The translations under genes were made by a program, and so were the position numbers. The notes below the pieces were generated by a model that was given only the letters and a program-made list of their open reading frames with translations, was not told where the DNA came from and ran no database searches. Positions 1-7,000 of a DNA stretch of 11,116 nucleotides are shown piece after piece. Numbering within the stretch: position 1 is the stretch's first letter; each line of letters starts with the position of its first letter. The DNA is from Chlamydiota bacterium (GTDB lineage: Bacteria > Auribacterota > UBA3054 > B51-G9): assembly GCA_030596365.1 (NCBI GenBank), contig JAUVKG010000050.1, positions 1-11,116 of the forward strand. Direction: 5' to 3'.

Positions 1-492
1 GCAGTATTAGTTCTGGCGAGTAAGTCGCGGGGTATAAACCATCCTGAATTTCAGAATGAAATTTATAAAATGATAGAGGAGTCTCCCGCACGGGACAGAA
101 TAATAACACTTTACGGGCAGTTCCCGGCGCGGGCATTTGACACTATAATTTCCTCTTCCGACATAGTTATACTTACTTATGAACTGGGCGGGCAAAGCGG
201 AATAATGGCTCATGCTTTTGCATTTGGGAAACCTGTTGTTTCTTCGGATTTAAGAGCATTTCGGGAGTGGATTGAAGAATCACAGGGCGGACTTGTGGCT
301 ACTTCTGATGAAGAGTTGGCATCTCACTCTATCAAGCTGCTGAGCGATGATAAATACCGGGAATCTTTGAGTTCAAATATTGTGAAATTTATCAAAAATA
401 AAACTTCGTGGAAAATTGTAGCGAAACAACATATTAAAGTTTACGAAAAATGCGCGTGGCGGCCTGCGCCGTTTGCAAGGTACTTTGGTTAA
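1..492 (+). CDS. Glycosyltransferase, GT-B fold (GT4-like), C-terminal part
   Basis: The frame is open from base 1 to a TAA at 490-492, so only the last 163 residues are visible. They read as the nucleotide-sugar-binding C-terminal domain of a GT-B retaining glycosyltransferase (Glycos_transf_1 type): a strand AVLVLASKS, a helix, ITLYGQFPARAFDTIISSSDIVILTYELGG, then GIMAHAFAFGKPVVSSD, the usual G-x-PVV-x-S/T-D stretch, followed by a helix-rich tail. In the common E-x7-E motif the first Glu (YELGG) is present, but the second position appears to be Met (SGIM), a variation found in some GT4-like branches. The donor and acceptor cannot be told from this part. It ends 134 bp before the GH130 pair, so co-transcription is possible but not shown. 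The N-terminal acceptor domain lies outside the window. Confidence 0.85.
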   Translation, partial: AVLVLASKSRGINHPEFQNEIYKMIEESPARDRIITLYGQFPARAFDTIISSSDIVILTYELGGQSGIMAHAFAFGKPVVSSDLRAFREWIEESQGGLVATSDEELASHSIKLLSDDKYRESLSSNIVKFIKNKTSWKIVAKQHIKVYEKCAWRPAPFARYFG

Positions 493-537
493 GAATCTTT
501 AAAGTGAAGCATTTGTGCTATAAGTAAGATATTTACC

Positions 538-565
538 CACGGAAAACACGGAAAGACACGGAAAT
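538..565 (+). repeat. CACGGAAAR short tandem repeat (3 units, 9-10 bp)
   Basis: Three near-identical units follow each other in the spacer after the glycosyltransferase: CACGGAAAA (538-546), CACGGAAAGA (547-556) and CACGGAAAT (557-565), then an A/T-rich run (AAATAAAATAAAATAA). No protein or obvious hairpin is associated. It is one of several short-period arrays in this window, each with its own unit. Confidence 0.8.
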
Positions 566-626
566 AAAATAAAATAATTTTCAGTAGGTTTAAAAACAAA
601 ATCCAACTGTTTATTTAGGTTAAATT

Positions 627-1571
627 ATGTTTAGAAGAAAACAAGAAGGAAGAGATATTGTCCATCGGTGGGAGGGTAACCCTTTGATCAGGTTGGAAGA
701 TTTGGGATTCCGATGCGCCGACCTGCGTTCTGCCGGTGTAACTTTTTTTGATGGAAAACCCATTTTGCTGATTACCGTCCAGCATCTGTCAGGACATCAG
801 TCAATTCATCTTGCGCGCAGCGATGACAAGGGACAATTTCATGTAGAAAAAGATGCCCTCATTGGTGCCAATGGAAATTCGCGCTCTAAAAATACTCATG
901 AAAGTGAGGGGGTTATGGACGCAAGGATTACGTCTATGGATGGTAAATATTATATCATGTATATGGCTTGCGGTGATCATGGTTTTCGTATAGGAATGGC
1001 AACTACAACAGATTTTGTGAAACTCGAATATCATGGCTTGATCTCCGAGCCGGATACAAAAGGCGGCGCTCTCTTCTCAGAAAAAATAAACGGGCGATAT
1101 GCAAGACTTGAACGACCGGGAAGCGGTAAGAGCATCTGGATAAGCTACAGCGATGACTTGGTTTATTGGGGCGGCAACGAAGTAGTCTTGTCACCGCGGA
1201 GTGGGTTTTGGGATGCCGCACGCGTTGGAACCGGAGCTCCGCCTATCAGACTTCAAAATTTTTGGCTTCTGGTTTATTATGGTGTCAAAAAAACTTCTGC
1301 CGGGCCGCTGTTCCGGCTTGGAGTGGCTATGCTTGACAGCAAAGATCCGACTAAACTTATCGGCCGCGCAAATATTCCTATTCTTTCACCACGTGAAGAT
1401 TATGAGAGAATTGGTGACCAGAACAACATTGTATATTGCACCGGAGCGTTCATTCAAAATGAAAATGAATTACAAATTGTATATAACGCCGCCGGCAGTT
1501 GTATTTGTCTGGGTTCTACCACCATACATGAAATAATTGACACTTGTGTCTACAGCAAGGAGGATTTCTAA
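627..1571 (+). CDS. GH130-family protein with degenerate active-site motifs
   Basis: This 314-residue protein has no signal peptide and the usual GH130 length. Family landmarks are present in order: RWEGNP (14-19), DARITSMDGKYYIMYMA (98-114), ALFSEKINGRYARLERP (148-164), the FWDAARVGTGAPPI segment (194-207), YYGVK (217-221), LGVAMLD (231-237) and PILSPREDYERIGD (251-264). GH130 enzymes are inverting beta-mannoside phosphorylases or hydrolases. Here the EDPR acid motif reads MDAR (Asp98 kept, Glu and Pro lost), the YHG histidine is Tyr218, and the YYGAAD motif near the C-terminus reads YNAAGS, losing its Asp. Phosphate use, or activity itself, is therefore doubtful. ATG 627 is the first start after an in-frame TAA at 621, with a weak AGG at 617-619. 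The stop abuts the next gene, a closer match to the family, so this looks like a diverged duplicate. Confidence 0.85.
   Translation: MFRRKQEGRDIVHRWEGNPLIRLEDLGFRCADLRSAGVTFFDGKPILLITVQHLSGHQSIHLARSDDKGQFHVEKDALIGANGNSRSKNTHESEGVMDARITSMDGKYYIMYMACGDHGFRIGMATTTDFVKLEYHGLISEPDTKGGALFSEKINGRYARLERPGSGKSIWISYSDDLVYWGGNEVVLSPRSGFWDAARVGTGAPPIRLQNFWLLVYYGVKKTSAGPLFRLGVAMLDSKDPTKLIGRANIPILSPREDYERIGDQNNIVYCTGAFIQNENELQIVYNAAGSCICLGSTTIHEIIDTCVYSKEDF
1557..1563 (+). promoter_or_regulatory. Strong Shine-Dalgarno for the second GH130 gene
   Basis: AAGGAGG lies inside the last codons of the upstream GH130 gene, 8 nt before ATG 1572. The upstream TAA (1569-1571) touches the ATG, so the pair should be translationally coupled. 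It is the only full Shine-Dalgarno before a start in this window. Confidence 0.85.
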
Positions 1572-2507
1572 ATGGCTGCTGAAAATTTTACCGGTGAAGA
1601 CATTCTTACACGTTGGGAAGGAAATCCTGCAATTGTTATAGAAGATGTGCCCTTTCGCGCAAACACTGTTTTTAACGGTACTCCCATCGTAACTGAAAAT
1701 GGAATATTCCTCCTTTTACGCGTAGAAGGACAGCAAGGATTTTCATTCTTCGCACTTGCACGAAGTCAAGATGGGCTGCGCTTTGAAATCGATGATAACC
1801 CTGTCATGATGCCCGCTAAAGACGGCCCATTCGCTAAATATGAATCAAGAGGAATAGAAGACCCGCGTGCCACCTTTATCGATGGCGTTTGTTATGTTAT
1901 GTATGTAGCCGTTGGCCGATGGGGATCACGAATCGCTTTGGCAAAAACCATTGATTATGTTAACTATGAACGTATAGGACTTGTCTCCGAACCGGGCAAT
2001 AAAGACGGAGTTCTTTTCCCGAGAAAAATCAACGGATTATACGTAAGGCTTGACAGGCCTATAGGACTTGACCGTGGAAGCATTTGGATTTCTTATTCCC
2101 CGGACCTTTTAAATTGGGGGAAATCGGAAATAGTTATGACACCACGGCATGGTTATTGGGACGATTATCGCATTGGTGCTTCTGTTCCGCCTATTGAAAC
2201 TGAAGAAGGCTGGCTTGAAATTTATCATGGAGTTAAAATGACTTCGGGCGGGCCTATCTATAGAATCGGTGTTGTACTGCTTGACCTTGATAAACCGTCG
2301 CGCGTCATAAAACGCGGTTCGATGCCAATCCTTTCCCCGCGCACCAAATATGAGCGGATTGGAGATATTCCAAATGTGTGTTTTGCGTGTGGAGCTGTTG
2401 TTGATGATAATGGTAATATTAAAGTTTATTATGGTGCCGCCGATACGTCTATTTGTGTTGCCGAAAGCACAATGAAGCAAATATTATCCGAAAGCTTCCA
2501 GGAATAA
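1572..2507 (+). CDS. GH130-family beta-mannoside phosphorylase (or hydrolase)
   Basis: This 311-residue protein lacks a signal peptide and has a full set of GH130 signatures: RWEGNP (14-19), GIEDPRATFIDG (94-105) with the expected catalytic Asp97, DGVLFPRKINGLYVRLDRP (145-163), YWDDYRIGASVPPI (195-208), IYHGVK (217-222) with His219, RIGVVLLD (231-238), PILSPRTKYERIGD (252-265) and YYGAADT (286-292). The family splits beta-mannosidic bonds, usually by phosphorolysis to mannose 1-phosphate, on a five-bladed beta-propeller. The intact basic and His positions favour phosphorolysis, but the substrate (beta-1,4-mannobiose, mannosyl-glucose, N-glycan mannose or beta-1,2-mannan) cannot be read from sequence. 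It follows its paralogue with no gap and a strong Shine-Dalgarno, so both are probably made together in the cytoplasm. No T-rich terminator follows; the hairpin at 2551-2569 is the nearest candidate. Confidence 0.92.
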   Translation: MAAENFTGEDILTRWEGNPAIVIEDVPFRANTVFNGTPIVTENGIFLLLRVEGQQGFSFFALARSQDGLRFEIDDNPVMMPAKDGPFAKYESRGIEDPRATFIDGVCYVMYVAVGRWGSRIALAKTIDYVNYERIGLVSEPGNKDGVLFPRKINGLYVRLDRPIGLDRGSIWISYSPDLLNWGKSEIVMTPRHGYWDDYRIGASVPPIETEEGWLEIYHGVKMTSGGPIYRIGVVLLDLDKPSRVIKRGSMPILSPRTKYERIGDIPNVCFACGAVVDDNGNIKVYYGAADTSICVAESTMKQILSESFQE

Positions 2508-2515
2508 CGAAGATA

Positions 2516-2543
2516 GTTATTCGTTATTCGTTAATAGTTATTT
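2516..2543 (+). repeat. GTTATTC heptamer array (4 units)
   Basis: Four 7-bp units start 9 bp after the GH130 stop codon: GTTATTC (2516-2522), GTTATTC (2523-2529), GTTAATA (2530-2536) and GTTATTT (2537-2543). It is non-coding, and has the same period as the two coding heptamer arrays near 7141 and 7318 but a different unit. Confidence 0.85.
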
Positions 2544-2550
2544 ATAATAA

Positions 2551-2569
2551 CCAAAGCATCTTGCTTTGG
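2551..2569 (+). repeat. Small perfect hairpin downstream of GH130 genes
   Basis: CCAAAGC (2551-2557) and GCTTTGG (2563-2569) pair perfectly around ATCTT (the flanking A-T can add an eighth pair). It lies 44 bp after the GH130 stop and could help end or stabilise that transcript, but no U-tract follows, so a classical intrinsic terminator is unlikely. It may instead be a dispersed palindromic repeat. Confidence 0.5.
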
Positions 2570-2648
2570 ATTGGTAGTAAAAAGCTATTTTCGAAATGGT
2601 GTTAGAAAAGTAAAAAAAATCTAATAATTAATTAATTATTTTTATTAA

Positions 2649-2674
2649 CTTTGCGAGCTTAGCGCCTTTGCGAG
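2649..2674 (+). repeat. CTTTGCGAG-type short repeat
   Basis: CTTTGCGAG (2649-2657) and an identical copy (2666-2674) flank the related CTTAGCGC (2658-2665), giving a period of about 8.5 bp. It is non-coding and is another short-period array with its own unit. Confidence 0.65.
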
Positions 2675-2690
2675 AGTTAAAAAAATTGTA

Positions 2691-2733
2691 TTTTCCGTGT
2701 ACCGCACCCGGAGAGTTTCGGGTCAAATCGGGG
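2691..2733 (+). repeat. Copy 1 of a ~40-bp shared element (CCCGGAGARTTTCGGG core)
   Basis: The core CCGCACCCGGAGAGTTTCGG and following GT (2702-2723) match 7183-7204 at 20 of 22 positions. Both copies are preceded by TTTTCCG and followed a few bases later by CGGGG. The core can form a small hairpin, ACCCG/CGGGT around the 8-nt loop GAGAGTTT. Copy 1 sits inside a 9-bp inverted repeat, ATTTTCCGT (2690-2698) and ACGGAAAAT (2735-2743). Here it is non-coding; copy 2 encodes the end of a protein. Confidence 0.75.
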
Positions 2734-2752
2734 AACGGAAAATCAAATATAT

Positions 2753-2769
2753 CCGCCCGAAAAGGGCGG
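2753..2769 (+). repeat. GAAAA-loop hairpin, copy 1 (+ orientation)
   Basis: CCGCCC-GAAAA-GGGCGG forms a perfect 6-bp stem (7 with the flanking T-A) and a 5-nt loop. The reverse complement of 2832-2848 is the same hairpin with one compensatory pair change (C-G to T-A). Confidence 0.75.
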
Positions 2770-2785
2770 AACGACCAACGAAAAA

Positions 2786-2864
2786 GATTAATAATAACCA
2801 ACATTTTGTGTCGCATGTCAAATAAAATGTACCGTCCTTTTCGGACGGCATACTATTATTAATC
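2786..2864. other. 79-bp three-way-junction-like fold
   Basis: An outer 11-bp perfect inverted repeat, GATTAATAATA (2786-2796) with TATTATTAATC (2854-2864), encloses two further perfect stems: ACATTTT (2801-2807) with AAAATGT (2824-2830), and CCGTCC (2832-2837) with GGACGG (2843-2848). The layout is a closed three-way junction with short linkers. It could be a structured RNA, a DNA cruciform or a small palindromic mobile repeat. No tRNA, T-box or known riboswitch signature is visible. The second inner stem, read on the - strand, is copy 2 of the GAAAA-loop hairpin. Confidence 0.6.
2832..2848 (-). repeat. GAAAA-loop hairpin, copy 2 (- orientation)
   Basis: On the - strand this reads CCGTCC-GAAAA-GGACGG. 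It matches the + strand copy at 2753-2769 at 15 of 17 positions, and the two differences are the two partners of one base pair, so the stem is kept. Confidence 0.75.
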
Positions 2865-2869
2865 GTATT

Positions 2870-2928
2870 CCTCGCATTATAACATCCCCCGCCCTATTGG
2901 GCACCCCCTTAAAAGGGGGACTGCGAGG
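2870..2928. other. Second branched fold with C/G-run hairpin
   Basis: CCTCGCA (2870-2876) pairs with TGCGAGG (2922-2928). Inside are GCCC-TATT-GGGC (2891-2902) and CCCCC-TTAAAA-GGGGG (2904-2919). From memory, C/G-run hairpins of this style recur as interspersed intergenic repeats in various bacterial genomes, so a dispersed repeat is the simplest reading. No coding potential is visible. Confidence 0.55.
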
Positions 2929-2940
2929 CTAATTGCTTAC

Positions 2941-2953
2941 GCCGCTTTGCGGC
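2941..2953 (+). repeat. Short perfect hairpin GCCGC-TTT-GCGGC
   Basis: A 5-bp GC-only stem around TTT, between the branched fold and the long inverted repeat. It is not followed by a T tract, so it is not a convincing terminator. Confidence 0.5.
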
Positions 2954-2959
2954 TGAACC

Positions 2960-2995
2960 CTTTTCGAGCGCTGTATAACAACGGCGCTCGAAAAG
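2960..2995. repeat. 12-bp perfect inverted repeat upstream of GH43 promoter
   Basis: CTTTTCGAGCGC (2960-2971) and GCGCTCGAAAAG (2984-2995) are exact reverse complements separated by 12 bp. The right arm ends 7 bp before the proposed -35 at 3003. It could be an operator, a barrier hairpin against upstream transcription, or another palindromic repeat. Only three T follow, so terminator activity would be weak. Confidence 0.6.
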
Positions 2996-3002
2996 TTTAG
3001 AA

Positions 3003-3031
3003 TTGCGTTTCCGCATGTGTTTTGGTATTAT
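3003..3031 (+). promoter_or_regulatory. Putative sigma70-type promoter for the GH43 gene
   Basis: TTGCGT (3003-3008) and TATTAT (3026-3031) are spaced by 17 bp. The -10 matches consensus at five of six bases and the -35 at the TTG. Transcription would start near 3038, giving a leader of about 35 nt before ATG 3073. Confidence 0.5.
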
Positions 3032-3072
3032 AGACATGAACTAATATTCATCGCTAACCCACGATTTCATAA

Positions 3073-3999
3073 ATGAAAACTTACAACAATTCAAACGGCA
3101 TTATTTCATCTTGCGCCGACCCATGTGTTCTAAAACATAACGGCACTTATTATTTGTATTGCACTTCAGACCTGTTTTCAAATAACGGCATCCCTGTTTA
3201 TAAATCTACTGATTTGGTAAATTGGAAAGGTCCTTGCGGCGAAGGATCTAACGGATTAGCGCTGCATAAAAATGATGTCTGGGGTGAAAAATGGTTCTGG
3301 GCAGGTGAAGTCATTGAAAAAAACGGCAGATTTTATATGTATCCCACCGCTGAAGAACATCTCATCGCAGCTGTAAGCGATTCTCCACTCGGACCTTTCA
3401 CGCAGGAAGTTAAAAAACCAATGCACGATTTCCGTGAAATAGATGCCGGAGCTTTTATTGATGATGGCGGTAAATCATATTTTTATTTCGTCAGATTTGA
3501 TAAAGGAAACATTATCTACGCCGCAGAATTTAATGATGACTTGATCTCCATAAATGAAGAAACCGTTACGGAATGCATTCGGCCGGAACTTCCATGGGAA
3601 AAAGGGCCCTACGAACCGCATTGGCCGGTTATTGAAGGTCCTTATACTTTCAAGCACAACGGCTTTTATTATTTAGTCTACACGGCAAACCATTTTTTGA
3701 GTAAAGAATATTCGATTGGTTACGCGACATCAAAATCACCGCTTGGTCCGTGGGACAAATATGAAAAACCGATTATTAAAAGAAATGAAAAAGTTAATGG
3801 GCCCGGGAATGGAATGTTTATTGAATCACCGGACGCTTCAGAACTGTTTTTGGTCTATCATGTTCATTGCGATTTAGAAAATCCAACACCAAGAAAACTC
3901 GCGATTGACAGAGTTAAATTCGAGGAAAATCCCGATGGGGGACCGGAAATTATTGTTGTTAATGGTCCGACAGTTGAAGACCAGCCAATGCCGAATTGA
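3073..3999 (+). CDS. GH43-like glycosidase (beta-xylosidase / alpha-L-arabinofuranosidase type)
   Basis: This 308-residue protein has the single five-bladed propeller length of GH43 and no signal peptide, so it should act on oligosaccharides in the cytoplasm. The three expected acidic residues are visible: Asp16 in CADPCV (general base), Asp124 in REIDAGAFID (pKa modulator) and Glu188 in VIEGPYTFKHNGFYYLVYTA (general acid). Further marks are WAGEVIEKNGRFYMYPT (76-92), a GPGNGMF turn (243-249) and LVYHVH (260-265). GH43 members are inverting enzymes that release xylose, arabinose or galactose; the substrate cannot be assigned here. ATG 3073 follows an in-frame TAA (3070-3072), which fixes the start; there is no Shine-Dalgarno. 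It has its own upstream promoter candidate and is separated from the GH130 pair by 565 bp, so it is probably a separate unit in the same sugar-use neighbourhood. Confidence 0.88.
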   Translation: MKTYNNSNGIISSCADPCVLKHNGTYYLYCTSDLFSNNGIPVYKSTDLVNWKGPCGEGSNGLALHKNDVWGEKWFWAGEVIEKNGRFYMYPTAEEHLIAAVSDSPLGPFTQEVKKPMHDFREIDAGAFIDDGGKSYFYFVRFDKGNIIYAAEFNDDLISINEETVTECIRPELPWEKGPYEPHWPVIEGPYTFKHNGFYYLVYTANHFLSKEYSIGYATSKSPLGPWDKYEKPIIKRNEKVNGPGNGMFIESPDASELFLVYHVHCDLENPTPRKLAIDRVKFEENPDGGPEIIVVNGPTVEDQPMPN

Positions 4000-4025
4000 A
4001 TCTTTAATCAAAAAAATGATATAAT
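3996..4025 (+). promoter_or_regulatory. Putative sigma70-type promoter for the PEP-CTERM gene
   Basis: TTGAAT (3996-4001) and a perfect TATAAT (4020-4025) are spaced by 18 bp. The -35 overlaps the GH43 stop codon (3997-3999). The start would lie near 4032, giving a leader of about 54 nt that is A-rich and has no Shine-Dalgarno. Confidence 0.6.
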
Positions 4026-4085
4026 ATAAATAGATTAACAACTAACAACAAAAAAAACTAACTGGTCATGCACTAAATTTTAAAA

Positions 4086-7000
4086 ATGATAAAAAATAAT
4101 TTAGTATTTCTTTTTTTTATATCTCTTCTACTTTGCTTATCTAATTATGTGAATGCTGTGCCTGATGGAATTCCCGATTCTCTCGACCGTGGGCATCGCC
4201 TGATTCTGAAACGCGGTTTTCAAATCCAGGCCCTTATGTTTCCGGGAGCGTATCCTGCAGGGCAATCCTGGAGTGCAACTCGTTGGAGTGAATCACATTA
4301 TAATACACCTAACCTTCATGAATGGGGGAATCCTGCTACATTTGGCGCCGCACCCGGTATTCCCTGGTCACGATGGATGTGGTGGGATGGTTGCGTTGCA
4401 ACTAATCCTTATCTGCTGCCGCATGAAATCCCTTATCTTTCCACTCTTGTCTCTTTGCAGGCAGGTGATGAAAGAAATATTGACGATTCAAGTGTCGTAA
4501 ATACAATGAAAATGACTTTTGATATCTGGGAAAACACATATCCGGATATTATTCGTTATACTTCGCAACATGGCCTTGATGGTGCCAGCATTGCAACTCA
4601 CCAGAATTATCAGTCAATTGCAAAACCTGACATGGTGAACATGTTTGTTTATGAATACAAAGATGGTGAAGGAATAAAAGGCGGCAGTCAGCCGAAATGG
4701 TATGAAGCTTTGGGAAAATATAGATTACTCGGTCTGTATGGAAATGACGGAACGGGAAACAAACCTATTCCTTCTTCATGTTTTTATCAATGCTTTATTC
4801 ATGAAGGCGCCCGGAATATTGGTTTAACAGAACTTTCCGCATGTCAATTCGCTCCATTAGTTTTTGGATATAAATTCACAATAGCTTTTTTCTACAACGA
4901 TCCCAGTGGACCGCACACAGACTTGGAAGAGCAAATTTTTGACAGCGATGGCGATACCCAACCTAACGTGTGGTTTTATCATGCTGCCGCAAACAACGCG
5001 CAAATCAAACGGCTGGCACCGGCACTCGAGCGCCTGATTTCCCGTTCGGGTGATTCTATAAATTATGTATGGGTAAAACCCGGAGAATATGACGCAGGAT
5101 GGCTGGGTACCAAAGACAATCCAACACCGGGTTACTGCGCTGAATGGCATTCAGGTGTGGACCCTTATATTACAAGCATTAGCGCTAATAATCCAAGCGG
5201 TTGGAATGATGGATTACGCGGTGATACCTATATCGGTTACTTCCATCCTCTTCACGAAAGTTTTGACGGTCCTGATTATAATAACGAACTGTATTTTATT
5301 ATTATGAACGGACTAACCGATGTTGACGCTTCGCCCGGAGGAGTTATGCAGCAAATTACTTTGAACTTCGATTTCGGCACGAGTGGAATTACAACTCTGC
5401 AACGGTTGAGTCGTACAACCGGCAAACCGGAGATTGTAAATTTAACACATGTCAGTGGAAGTCAATATACAATAACTCTGGAAATAGACGGTGGAGAAGC
5501 CGACCTTTTCAAATACAATGATGGTGCTCCTTTTGTTGGTAATGTTGATGCACCGGAAAATATTTTCCCGACAAATTTTGTTCCTGTCACTGCTCCGGTA
5601 ACTTTTTACGCGACGCCATTTAAAAGCGGACTTGATTACTCTTTTGCTTCAAGTCAGTGGCAGGTTTCTTCACACACAGATTTTTCTGCAATAATCTATG
5701 ATTCAGGCGAAACAATCCCGACAGATTCTTTTACACCACCCGCTAACGCTATTCCTTCGGGCACTTACAGCGTTTTTTATTGGCGATGCAGATACAAAAA
5801 CAGCGAGGGTATTTGGAGCGGTTGGTCGATTGAACCGACCTCTTTTACGATCCCTTCCGCATTCACGAAAACAGCAAAATTTTTTAAAGACAGATTCAGC
5901 GTAATCAGTAATGGAGATGCTAACCATCAATATAATATTGTCGGTAGGCAGTCCGGGAATGCGGCTCCTTCCATATATCACTTAGCGAACGGTCTATCAA
6001 CGGTTACAATCTCGGGCCCCAATGTTGGTAAATGTCACATGGATGGCAGTTCCGCAGCTGCTTATCTTTCTCCTGCAAATAATTTTAATGAGTCAGGAAA
6101 TTTTATTCTTCAATATGATTTGACAAGAATTCCTTCAGGAAATACACAGCAATGGGATTTGGTTGCTTTTGGAACTGACGGTGCATTCAAAATTCCGCAC
6201 GAAGGAAACGCGCATGGCTTTGAAGTTGTTTTTTATGAGCACGGCTGGTACCACGTTTACGCTAACAATATTATAACTGCTAATTTTTATTTTTCTGAGC
6301 TTGAATATATAAATAATCCAACGCTGAAAATTAAATTTACAGTTTCGCAAAATGATTTTTCCGGCTCAGGTAATGCTAAAATCGCTATGTTCATTAACGG
6401 AAAACCTTATCCGCTTTCCGGAGGACATGTCAGCTTAGATACAGGAAAATACATTTACACTTTCGCCGGTGGTTTTACAAATAATTATATAAATTTTATT
6501 ACTTTGTATCCTACCAAAGCAAATATTGATAATCTTGAATTGAAAATTCCTACTAATGAATTTTTTACTTCTGCCTGGTCTGATAACGCTAATTCAGATG
6601 TCGCAAGTTATAAAAACTATACTCATGCCGTGAATTTCGGAGACAATGATGATGTAGTAATAAATCATGTTACTTTTACAGGTGTTGGCGCAAATATGTC
6701 GGGTGATAATTGGGAAATTTATACCGCAAGCGCAAATCCCCTTACAGGACCTATTGATGTTTATTCTTCGCCGTTTGATAAAAATCCTAATATTTCTCCG
6801 AATAGTGTGGCACTGGTCAGTAATCTTATGTATTCTGCCGTTAACAGCGACTGCGCATCGTTAACTCTAACAGCTCTAAACTCCGGTAAAGAATATTTGC
6901 TGACTTTATATAGTTTTGCTTTTGAAAACGTTGATATGCGAAAATCATTTTTCGCCGCAAGTGATGATACACTTATCTCCACAATTGATCAGAATGAATT

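Larger units (their letters stand above)
2508..3072. other. 565-bp intergenic region rich in repeats and hairpins
   Basis: I see no credible gene here. Short frames exist on both strands but resemble nothing and run through the hairpins. In order, the stretch holds a heptamer array (2516-2543), a small hairpin (2551-2569), a CTTTGCGAG-type repeat (2649-2674), a nested stem (2690-2743) containing a ~40-bp element repeated at 7174-7212, a GAAAA-loop hairpin (2753-2769), a three-way-junction-like fold (2786-2864), a second branched fold (2870-2928), a 5-bp hairpin (2941-2953), a 12-bp inverted repeat (2960-2995) and a promoter-like pair (3003-3031). The density of perfect stems is far above that of the other spacers. 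Confidence 0.85.

Noticed and set aside
519..524. TATAAG as a -10 box for the GH130 pair
   Set aside because: No -35-like hexamer sits at 16-18 bp upstream; the nearest candidates give spacings of 15 and 28 bp.
2668..2862. 64-codon frame containing APGEFRV
   Set aside because: It is the translation of the shared DNA element and hairpins, with no start signal. The likeness to the PEP-CTERM tail comes from the DNA repeat, not from a gene family.
2786..2864. 79-nt cloverleaf-like fold as a tRNA
   Set aside because: It has only two inner arms, no TTCRA-type T loop, no 7-nt anticodon loop on a 5-bp stem, and an A/T-only acceptor-like stem.
2960..2998. Inverted repeat as an intrinsic terminator
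   Set aside because: Only three T follow the stem on the + strand and no T run follows on the - strand. A promoter lies directly downstream, so a regulatory or dispersed-repeat role fits better.
4086..4160. Lipoprotein signal at Cys17 (LLLC)
   Set aside because: The positions before Cys do not fit a lipobox (no small residue at -1), and a normal VNA signal peptidase I site follows at 22-24.
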